A stretch of 13,890 bases of DNA from an uncultured Oscillospiraceae bacterium (lineage in GTDB: Bacteria > Bacillota > Clostridia > Oscillospirales > Oscillospiraceae). The notes below the pieces were generated by a model. That model saw only the letters and a list, made by a program, of their open reading frames with translations. It searched no databases and was not told where the DNA came from. Positions 8,151 to 13,890 of this stretch are shown here, one piece after another; within the stretch, counting starts at the first letter, position 1, and each line of letters begins with the position of its first letter. Made by a program: the position numbers and the translations under genes. The stretch covers positions 1 to 13,890 of the forward strand of contig CAJTOM010000066.1 in NCBI GenBank assembly GCA_910577915.1. The letters run 5' to 3'.

Positions 8151-10427
8151 ATGACAGATAAACAGGAACATAACAATCCCCAGCACGATCCATTGATGGA
8201 CACCCAGCGGCTGCTGCTGGGCGTGGACATGTCCGAGGTGGACCGCTTCAGCCTGGAGGAAATTCTGGCGGAGTTCGGCGGGGGAGCGGATGCTCCGGGG
8301 GCGGTGACGCCCGCAGTGGATCCTCTCGCGGAGGAACCGGAGGAGCCGGAGGAACCCGCTCCAGAGGAGGCCGCCCCCGCCCCGCCGGAACCCTCGCCCC
8401 GCGAGGCGGAGGAGTCCGGGGGCGCGGAGGAGTCCCTCTCCGAGGAGGCGCTGCTGGACCAGGAGTTCTGGGATGAGCTCCTCAGCGAGGACGACCTCAT
8501 CCTGGACAACGGGGAGGACGAGGAGCCCCCCGCTTTCGTCCCGGCGAAGGCGGAGAGGGCGCCGGAGGCGGCCCCCTCTCCCCCGCCGGAGGCACGAGAG
8601 GAAACGCAGGCGCGGAAGGAGGCCGGGGAGCCGCCCCCGTCCGTCTCCATGGAGGACGTGGTGGCCAGCACCGTGGACGCGGTGAAGGAGGAGCAGGAGC
8701 GGCGGCAGGAGCGGCTGCGCCGCCGGCTGGAGAAGCTGCGGGGCAAAAAGGAGCGCCGCCCGGTAAAGCGCCGGGAGCCCTCCGCCCGCCCGCCCCTGCC
8801 CGAGCCGGAGAACGAGCCGTCCCCCGGCGAAGCGGCGGTCTGGCACAAGCGGCGGCTCCGGGAGTGCCGCAGGGGGCTGGCGCTGGCCGCGCCGGTGGTG
8901 GTGCTGATGTGGCTGCCCTGGATGTTGGAGTACATGGAGATTCGCCTGCCCTTTTTCAGCGCCAGCCTGGACAACGCGGCCCTGTGTGTGCTGGTCCCCC
9001 AGGTGCTGGCCAGCATCCTGTGCTGGCCGGTGTTCCGGGCGGCGGTGGAGGGCTTCCGGTCCGGCACATGGAGCGTCCATGCCACGGCCCTGCTGTCCAC
9101 GGCGGTGACGCTGCTGGACGAGGCGACGCTGATGCTGCTGCCGGAGAGGAGCGACGCGTCCCCCCTGGGGGGCATCGCGGCGGTGCTGTCCCTTCTGTGC
9201 CTGTGGGCGCTGCGCAGCTTCCACCGGGGTATGGCGGAGACCTTCCGCACCGCCGCCATGGGCGCGCCCAGCCAGGTGGCGGCGTGCTGTGAGCACGGCG
9301 TAGCCCGGGGGGCCGGCTCCGGCAGGGGATTCTACACCCGCGCCTGCATGGAGGACACCGCCTCCCAGTGGCAGCGGCTGCTGCTGCCGGTGCTGGCGGC
9401 GGCGTCTCTGGTGTTCGCGGTGCTCTCCTCCATGGGGCAGGAGCGGAGTCAGGACTTCCTGTGGTGCTGGTCGGTGGTGCTGTGCGCGTCGTCGTCTCTG
9501 GTGTTCCCCCTGGCGTTTTTCGTCCCCTTCGGGCGCCTCTCCACCCGCCTGGCCCGGACCGGGGCCGCCGTGGCCGGCCAGTACGGGGCGGCGGAGCTGT
9601 CCATGTCCCGCCGGCTGGTGGTGACCGACAGCGACCTCTTCCCGCCGGGGGCCGCCAGCCTGAGCGGGGTGAAGCTCTACGGGGAGGAGCGCAGCCGGGC
9701 CATCTCCTACGCCGCCACTCTGGCGGCCCAGGGCGGCGGCCTGCTGGGCCGGGTGTTCGACGACGTGTGCCAGAGCGGCCAGATCGCCCGTCAGCCCCTG
9801 GAGCACTTCCACATCCACGAGGACGGCGGGCTGAGCGGCATGATCCACGGGGAGACGGTTCTGGTGGGTCCGCCGGCGTTCATGCGACGCAAGGCGGTGC
9901 ACCTGCCCGCCAAGCTGCCCTCCAGAACGGCGGTGTGCCTGGCGGTGGACGGGGAGCTGACGGCCATGTTCGGCATCAAGTACACCGCCGCCGACACGGT
10001 GGAGCTGGCCCTGCGGACCATGCGGCGCAACGGACTGCTGCTCACCCTGGCCACCAGGGACGGCCTGATCTCCCCCAAGCTGCTCCGGGCCCGCTTCGGC
10101 TCGGATTTTGGCGCGGAGCGCCTGGAGCTCAGCGACCGGCTGGCCCTCAGCGACCCGGAGCGGGAGGCGGAGGGGCCCAGCGGCCTGTTGTACCGGGAGG
10201 GGCTGCTGCCCTTCGTGTCCCTGGCCGCCGGGAGCCGGCGGCTGTGCCAGACGGTGCGGGTGGGGAATCTGATCTCTATTTTCAGCAGCATCGCCGGGGC
10301 CCTGCTGGGGTTCTATCTGACCTTCACCGGCAGCTACGCGGTGCTCACCCCCATCCTGCTGCTGACGTACCTGCTGCTGTGGGCGGCCCCCATGCTGCCG
10401 CTGGTGTGGACGGTGGACAACATATGA
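8151..10427 (+). CDS. Degenerate P1B-type ATPase-like membrane protein (predicted pseudoenzyme)
   Basis: A 758-residue protein in one unbroken frame. Residues 1-175 are acidic and proline-rich, with two short hydrophobic motifs (FSLEEILAEFG at 33-43 and EFWDELL at 105-111). Residues 178-210 are a basic, coiled-coil-like stretch. Eight membrane spans follow at about 242-260, 275-297, 309-330, 338-355, 408-428, 436-459, 705-725 and 729-752, the P1B metal-pump layout. The core aligns in order with P1B pumps: EGFRSGTWSV, then GETVLVGPPAFM (567-578), VDGELTAMFGI and a TGD-like ATRD (634-637). Yet DKTGT is replaced by DSDLF (493-497), the CPC metal site by ASSSL, and TGE, HP and GDGxND are absent; the actuator region is only about 50 residues. 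Ion pumping is therefore unlikely. A scaffold or sensor role is inferred. It overlaps the next gene by four bases. Confidence 0.8.
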   Translation: MTDKQEHNNPQHDPLMDTQRLLLGVDMSEVDRFSLEEILAEFGGGADAPGAVTPAVDPLAEEPEEPEEPAPEEAAPAPPEPSPREAEESGGAEESLSEEALLDQEFWDELLSEDDLILDNGEDEEPPAFVPAKAERAPEAAPSPPPEAREETQARKEAGEPPPSVSMEDVVASTVDAVKEEQERRQERLRRRLEKLRGKKERRPVKRREPSARPPLPEPENEPSPGEAAVWHKRRLRECRRGLALAAPVVVLMWLPWMLEYMEIRLPFFSASLDNAALCVLVPQVLASILCWPVFRAAVEGFRSGTWSVHATALLSTAVTLLDEATLMLLPERSDASPLGGIAAVLSLLCLWALRSFHRGMAETFRTAAMGAPSQVAACCEHGVARGAGSGRGFYTRACMEDTASQWQRLLLPVLAAASLVFAVLSSMGQERSQDFLWCWSVVLCASSSLVFPLAFFVPFGRLSTRLARTGAAVAGQYGAAELSMSRRLVVTDSDLFPPGAASLSGVKLYGEERSRAISYAATLAAQGGGLLGRVFDDVCQSGQIARQPLEHFHIHEDGGLSGMIHGETVLVGPPAFMRRKAVHLPAKLPSRTAVCLAVDGELTAMFGIKYTAADTVELALRTMRRNGLLLTLATRDGLISPKLLRARFGSDFGAERLELSDRLALSDPEREAEGPSGLLYREGLLPFVSLAAGSRRLCQTVRVGNLISIFSSIAGALLGFYLTFTGSYAVLTPILLLTYLLLWAAPMLPLVWTVDNI

Positions 10428-10981
10428 TGAAGGAAAACGGCGTGATCTGCGGCAGGCTGTCCGAGGAAAATTTCACCCTCGCGTCTCTGGACGGCTTCAT
10501 CAGCCGGCAGGAGGTCTCCGCATGCTGGCGGAAGAGGGACGGGCAGTGGGTGCTGCTGCCCATCGCCTACACGGACGACTGCGCGCCAGCCGCTTCGGCG
10601 GTGCTGGAGGCCCTGCGGGCCGGAAGCTCGGCCTTCGGCGCATGGACGGACGGGCAGCTGGCCGGCTTCGCCATTCTGGACAGGGAGAGGTTCGGCAGCC
10701 GGGCGCAGTATGTCGGCCTGGCTGAGCTCCACGTCTCCCAACCCCTCCGGGGCCAGGGCATCGGGCGGGCGCTGTTCCGCCTGGCCTGCCGGGAGGCCCG
10801 CGCCCTGGGGGCGGAAAGACTCTATATCTCCGCCCACTCCGCCCGGGAGACCATCGCCGCCTATCGGGCCTTCGGCTGTGTGGAGGCGGAGGAGATCAAC
10901 TGGACCCTGGCCAAAAGGGAACCCTGCGACGTGCAGCTGGAGTACGTCCTGGAGGGCGGAGGCGCGGGAGATATTGGCTGA
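10424..10981 (+). CDS. GNAT family N-acetyltransferase
   Basis: A predicted cytoplasmic acetyltransferase of 185 residues that would move an acetyl group from acetyl-CoA to an amine. The acetyl-CoA loop is clear in LHVSQPLRGQGIGRALF (102-118), with R109-G-Q-G-I-G as motif A. ERLYISAHSARETIAAYRAFGC (131-152) is the following motif B strand and helix. Residues 20-50 hold a conserved-looking head (SLDGFISRQEV, CWRK). The substrate is unknown. ATG at 10424 overlaps the preceding stop as ATGA, with a second ATG right after it. There is no strong ribosome site, so translational coupling to the pseudo-ATPase gene is likely. The operon ends with the hairpin at 10989-11024. Confidence 0.88.
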   Translation: MMKENGVICGRLSEENFTLASLDGFISRQEVSACWRKRDGQWVLLPIAYTDDCAPAASAVLEALRAGSSAFGAWTDGQLAGFAILDRERFGSRAQYVGLAELHVSQPLRGQGIGRALFRLACREARALGAERLYISAHSARETIAAYRAFGCVEAEEINWTLAKREPCDVQLEYVLEGGGAGDIG

Positions 10982-10988
10982 ATGATAC

Positions 10989-11027
10989 AAGGCTGCCGCC
11001 GGACAGACGTCCGGCAGCAGCCTTTGT
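10989..11027 (+). terminator. Terminator of the rlmB operon
   Basis: Arms 10989-11004 and 11009-11024 pair over 16 positions with one mismatch and a 4-nt loop. The following T run is short (TTTGTGT), so it may be only partly efficient. Confidence 0.7.
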
Positions 11028-11044
11028 GTCTGACCGCCCTATCT

Positions 11045-11085
11045 CAGGGGGAACTCCGGGAATCCCGCCACACCGGAGGCCCCTG
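11045..11085 (+). other. Second hairpin downstream of the rlmB operon
   Basis: CAGGGG (11045-11050) pairs with CCCCTG (11080-11085), and CTCCGG (11054-11059) with CCGGAG (11073-11078), giving two 6-bp stems split by a 3/1 internal loop. No T run follows. It could be a backup RNA 3' end or a structured DNA element before the EF-G promoter. Confidence 0.45.
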
Positions 11086-11159
11086 TTGCTGGATTCATCA
11101 AAAAAGCGGCATACATTTTGTTGGAATCGTCTAAAATGCGGCGGATTAGAAAATTCCAG

Positions 11160-11188
11160 TTGTGCTAAAAGCGAAAAAGTACTATAAT
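11160..11188 (+). promoter_or_regulatory. Sigma-A promoter of the EF-G paralog
   Basis: TTGTGC (11160-11165), a 17-base spacer and a perfect TATAAT (11183-11188), about 60 bases before the start codon at 11249. GGAAGGAG is the ribosome binding site. Confidence 0.8.
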
Positions 11189-11248
11189 TAATCCGTTAGG
11201 CAAATGCCCGCTTTACGGAGCACGATAAACGGAAGGAGACAAAACTCT

Positions 11249-13321
11249 ATGGACATTCGCAATATCTGCCTGCTGGGCCACGGCGGCAGCGGGAAAACCT
11301 CCCTGGTGGAGAGCATGCTGTACATCACCGGCGTCACCGACCGCCTGGGCAAGCCCGCGGACGGCAACACCGTTTGCGATTACGATCCGGAGGAAATCAA
11401 GCGTCAGATCTCCATCTCCCTGGCCATGACCCCCATCAACTACAAGGGCGTGAAGATCAACGTGCTGGACACGCCGGGCAACTTCGACTTCGCCGGCGAG
11501 ATGCAGTCCGGCGTCCGGGCCGCCGAGGTGGGCGTGCTGGTGTGCGCCTCCAAGGACGGGCTCAGCGTGGGCGCGGAGCGCTGCTGGAAGTATCTGAAGG
11601 ACCAGAAGAAGCCCTGCATCATCTACATCTCCAAGGAGGACGAGGAGAACGCCAACTTCTCCACCACCCTGGAGGCCCTGCGGGAGAAGTTCGGCAACTC
11701 CGTGGCCCCCGTAGTGGCCCCCATCTGGGACGGCGGCAAGCGCACTATCGGCATCATCGACGTGCTTAACAAGAAGGCTTACCAGATGCCCGAGGGCAAG
11801 AAGGGCGGCCGGGTGGAGATTCCCATCCCCGAGGGCAAGATGAGCGTGGTCAACGAGCTCTACGATCAGCTGATGGAGGCCGTGGCCGAGACCACCGAGG
11901 AGAATATGGAGAAATTCTTCTCCGGCGAGCCCTTCACCAAGGAGGAGATTATGACCGGCCTGAAGGTGGGCATGCACGAGGGCACCCTGGCCCCCGTGGT
12001 CTGCGGCTCCGCCCTGACCGGCCTGGGCACCGAGATGCTGTTGAGCACCATCGTGGACCTGGTCCCCGCCCCCCTGGAGATGCCCGCCGAGGCCGGCACC
12101 GACGAGTCCGGCGAGGAGGCTCTGGAGGTCAAGCGGGATCCCAACGGCCCCACCGCCGCCATCGTGTTCAAGACCATCTCTGACCAGTACGGCAAGTACT
12201 CCCTGGTCAAGGTGGTCTCCGGCAAGATCACCGGCGACATGTCCCTCTACAATCCCTCCACCGGCAAGGCCGAGAAGCTGGGCCGGCTGTATACTATTAA
12301 GGGCAAGAAGAACGAGGAGGTCAAGGAGATCGCCTGCGGCGACATCGGCGCCATCGCCAAGATGGACCGGCTGAAGACCGGCGACACCCTGTGCGACCCC
12401 AAGCGGGTGGTGAAGCTGGCGCCCACCCCCTTCGCCGAGCCCTGCTACTCCCGGGCCATCGCCCCCAAGACCAGAGGCCAGGACGAGAAGGTGGGCAGCG
12501 GCCTCATCCGCCTCAACGAGGAGGACCCCACGTTTACCGTAGTCAACAACGCCGAGACCCACCAGGTGGTGGTCTCCGGCGCGGGCGACATCCAGATCGA
12601 CGTGCTGGTCAGCAAGCTCAAGAGCCGCTTCGGCGTGGAGGCGGAGCTGGATACCCCCCGCGTGGCCTACCGGGAGAAGATCCGCAAGCAGGTGCGCAAG
12701 CAGGGCCGCCATAAGAAGCAGACCGGCGGCAGCGGCCAGTTCGGCGACGTGCATATCGTCTTTGAGCCCCAGGATGAGAGCGAGGAGATGATCTTTGCCG
12801 AGGAGGTCTTCGGCGGCAGCGTGCCCAAGAACTTCTTCCCCGCCGTTGAAAAGGGCCTTCGGGAGGCCTGCACCCACGGCGTGCTGGCGGGCTACCCCAT
12901 GGTGTTTTTGAAGGCCACGCTGGTGGACGGCTCCTATCACCCCGTGGACTCCTCCGAAATTGCCTTCAAGACCGCCGCCCAGTTGGCCTACAAGGCCGCC
13001 CTGCCCGAGGCTTCCCCCGTGCTGCTGGAGCCCATCGGCGAGCTGAAGGTCACCATCCCCGACAGCTACATGGGCGACATCATCGGCGATCTGAACAAGC
13101 GCCGGGGCCGGGTGATGGGCATGAACCCCACCGGCAATGGCGATCAGGTGGTGGAGGCCGAGGTCCCCGAGGCGGAGATGATGACCTACGCCATCGACCT
13201 GCGGTCTATGAGTCAGTCCAGGGGCTCCTTCACCTTCCACTTTGTGCGCTACGAGGAGTGCCCGCCGGCGGCCCAGGAGAAGGCCATCGCCGAGGCCAAG
13301 GCCCTGGCCGACGCGGAGTAA
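11249..13321 (+). CDS. Elongation factor G paralog (EF-G-like translational GTPase)
   Basis: A translational GTPase of 690 residues with the full EF-G domain order: G domain about 1-280, domain II about 300-390, III about 395-468, IV about 470-590 and V about 591-670. The P-loop is GHGGSGKT (10-17). Switch I reads RQISI where EF-G has RGITI. G3 is DTPGNFDF (74-81) with Asn at the usual catalytic His. G4 is SKED (128-131) instead of NKMD. G5 is GSA (253-255). Domain IV keeps KQTGGSGQFG (490-499) and DGSYHPVDSSE (560-570). This is the stand-alone EF-G paralog known from Clostridia rather than the str-operon EF-G, since rpsL, rpsG and tuf are not adjacent. It may act on stalled or stressed ribosomes (inference). 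ATG at 11249 is set by GGAAGGAG; an earlier in-frame start at 11204 adds a non-homologous head. Confidence 0.93.
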   Translation: MDIRNICLLGHGGSGKTSLVESMLYITGVTDRLGKPADGNTVCDYDPEEIKRQISISLAMTPINYKGVKINVLDTPGNFDFAGEMQSGVRAAEVGVLVCASKDGLSVGAERCWKYLKDQKKPCIIYISKEDEENANFSTTLEALREKFGNSVAPVVAPIWDGGKRTIGIIDVLNKKAYQMPEGKKGGRVEIPIPEGKMSVVNELYDQLMEAVAETTEENMEKFFSGEPFTKEEIMTGLKVGMHEGTLAPVVCGSALTGLGTEMLLSTIVDLVPAPLEMPAEAGTDESGEEALEVKRDPNGPTAAIVFKTISDQYGKYSLVKVVSGKITGDMSLYNPSTGKAEKLGRLYTIKGKKNEEVKEIACGDIGAIAKMDRLKTGDTLCDPKRVVKLAPTPFAEPCYSRAIAPKTRGQDEKVGSGLIRLNEEDPTFTVVNNAETHQVVVSGAGDIQIDVLVSKLKSRFGVEAELDTPRVAYREKIRKQVRKQGRHKKQTGGSGQFGDVHIVFEPQDESEEMIFAEEVFGGSVPKNFFPAVEKGLREACTHGVLAGYPMVFLKATLVDGSYHPVDSSEIAFKTAAQLAYKAALPEASPVLLEPIGELKVTIPDSYMGDIIGDLNKRRGRVMGMNPTGNGDQVVEAEVPEAEMMTYAIDLRSMSQSRGSFTFHFVRYEECPPAAQEKAIAEAKALADAE

Positions 13322-13359
13322 TCCGATGATTCCATCCAGGTATTGATCCGGCTTATGAG

Positions 13360-13395
13360 AGCAGCCCCGCAGGGTTCCTGCGGGGCTGCTTGATT
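13360..13395 (+). terminator. Terminator of the EF-G paralog gene
   Basis: A-T closed perfect 13-bp GC-rich stem (13361-13373 with 13377-13389) and a 3-nt loop, followed by a weak TTGATT. It lies about 40 bases past the stop codon. Confidence 0.75.
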
Positions 13396-13444
13396 CGTCA
13401 GGAAAGGAGAGGATGTCTCTTTTTCCGCGGAGATGCGCGCGGCC

Positions 13445-13467
13445 GGCTGCGGCCAGCCCATTTTTTT
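13445..13467 (+). terminator. Possible second intrinsic terminator
   Basis: GGCTG (13445-13449) and CAGCC (13454-13458) form a 5-bp stem with a CGGC loop, followed by CA and seven T. It would insulate the cold-shock promoter at 13490 from upstream reading. Confidence 0.5.
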
Positions 13468-13489
13468 ACAAATTTGCTGGAATCTTTAC

Positions 13490-13518
13490 TTGACAATTTC
13501 TCCCGCGAATGGTATCCT
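13490..13518 (+). promoter_or_regulatory. Consensus sigma-A promoter of the cold-shock gene
   Basis: A perfect TTGACA (13490-13495), a 17-base spacer and TATCCT (13513-13518). The predicted transcript start is near 13525. Confidence 0.85.
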
Positions 13519-13524
13519 TACAGT

Positions 13525-13638
13525 GTGTTCAAAAATGTACAAATTGGTCACTGCAAAATGAAGGTCCGGTTTGGGGGTGCATCCGTCCCGCCGGTCTCTT
13601 GTTTCGCTTGGCTGAATACACTTTTAGGAGGCATTTCC
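13525..13638 (+). promoter_or_regulatory. Long untranslated leader of the cold-shock mRNA
   Basis: About 114 bases separate the predicted transcript start from the ATG. Long leaders that refold with temperature are a known property of cspA-type mRNAs. CCGG elements near 13567 and 13590 can pair at long range. The intergenic stretch 13322-13638 holds no convincing gene, only the two terminators, the promoter and this leader. Confidence 0.55.
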
Positions 13639-13851
13639 ATGAATACTGGCACTGTAAAATGGTTCAACGCGGAGAAGGGCTACGGCTTTATCTCCAACGA
13701 TGACGGGAGCGGCGATGTGTTCGTCCACTTCTCCGCCATTCAGGGTACGGGCTACAGGACGCTCAACGAGGGGCAGAAGGTTACCTACAGCGTGGAGCCC
13801 GATCCTAAGAACAGCAGCAAGATGCGCGCGGTGGACGTCAACATCGTCTGA
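13639..13851 (+). CDS. Cold-shock protein (CspA family)
   Basis: A 70-residue single cold-shock domain that binds single-stranded RNA and DNA and melts mRNA structure. The RNA-binding strands are visible: RNP1 KGYGFI (13-18) and RNP2 DVFVHF (26-31), preceded by VKWFN (6-10). Length is normal for the family. The insert GTGYRTLNEGQKV is the usual loop between strands three and four. ATG at 13639 follows TTAGGAGG with eight bases between. A longer reading from 13390 is only the absence of a stop in the leader. It has its own promoter and long leader, which suits temperature-dependent control, although some family members are constitutive. Confidence 0.97.
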   Translation: MNTGTVKWFNAEKGYGFISNDDGSGDVFVHFSAIQGTGYRTLNEGQKVTYSVEPDPKNSSKMRAVDVNIV

Positions 13852-13890
13852 TCGGCGCGTCCTGTGAGCGGCGGGGGCCTCTTCTGAGAG

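Noticed and set aside
9368..10423. N-terminal extension of the GNAT frame back into the pseudo-ATPase gene
   Set aside because: It is the other reading frame of the pseudo-ATPase; the GNAT homology and the ATGA overlap start at 10424.
8151..10427. Explaining the lost ATPase motifs by frameshifts or decay
   Set aside because: Recognisable P1B-like segments on both sides of each lost motif are in one frame with no stop, and the membrane spans are intact.
11213..13240. Long leftward open frame (675 codons) opposite the EF-G paralog
   Set aside because: Antisense to a complete EF-G sequence; translation is His/Gly/Leu-rich without any domain.
13390..13638. Longer cold-shock protein starting at 13390
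   Set aside because: The extra part has no cold-shock homology, crosses a terminator and the promoter, and TTAGGAGG points to 13639.

Overview
The window looks like chromosome from a GC-rich, anaerobic, low-copy-insertion Firmicute, most likely an Oscillospiraceae/Clostridia gut relative (inference). The reasons are sigma-A type promoters (TTGACA-17-TATAAT class), strong AGGAGG-like ribosome binding sites, a DUF951 protein, a Firmicute-type FtsH and EF-G paralog, a ferredoxin-fused aldo/keto reductase, and very GC-rich codon use broken by a few AT-rich islets. I see no rRNA, tRNA, CRISPR array, transposase or integrase.

Layout. 1-119: four consecutive hairpins. 120-1010 (-): a three-S1-domain RNA-binding protein with an inverted repeat sitting on its start. 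1082-1914 (+): a compact cluster of DUF951 protein, a 31-residue membrane peptide, and two tandem XRE regulators made by a 270-bp duplication, closed by a terminator. 1951-2139 (-): an AT-rich two-helix membrane protein with its own promoter. 2259-3086 (-): a DUF2971 protein. 3220-4227 (-): aldo/keto reductase with a C-terminal 2x[4Fe-4S] domain. 4359-4919 (-): an AT-rich four-helix membrane protein with a strong promoter. 5059-7146 (-): FtsH, ending in a perfect 17-bp terminator. A divergent promoter region (7147-7357) separates ftsH from a rightward operon: rlmB (7358-8116), a 758-residue degenerate P-type ATPase-like membrane protein (8151-10427) and a GNAT acetyltransferase (10424-10981), then a terminator. 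11249-13321 (+): a stand-alone EF-G paralog with consensus promoter and terminator. 13639-13851 (+): a cold-shock protein with a consensus promoter and a leader of roughly 110 nt.

How it fits together. Much of the window concerns translation and RNA (S1-like protein, RlmB, EF-G paralog, cold-shock protein) and membrane quality control (FtsH). The stretch 1376-3086 is more accessory in look: duplicated regulators, an AT-rich small membrane gene and a DUF2971 protein.

The most unusual item is the 8151-10427 protein. It keeps the membrane layout and the core order of a P1B metal-transporting ATPase but has lost every catalytic signature, has a very reduced actuator domain, and carries a long acidic/proline-rich then basic cytosolic head. 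It reads as an intact pseudo-ATPase, translationally coupled to a GNAT acetyltransferase. Second-line interests are the EF-G paralog with altered G3 and G4 motifs, the mosaic XRE pair, and the hairpin on the S1-like start.
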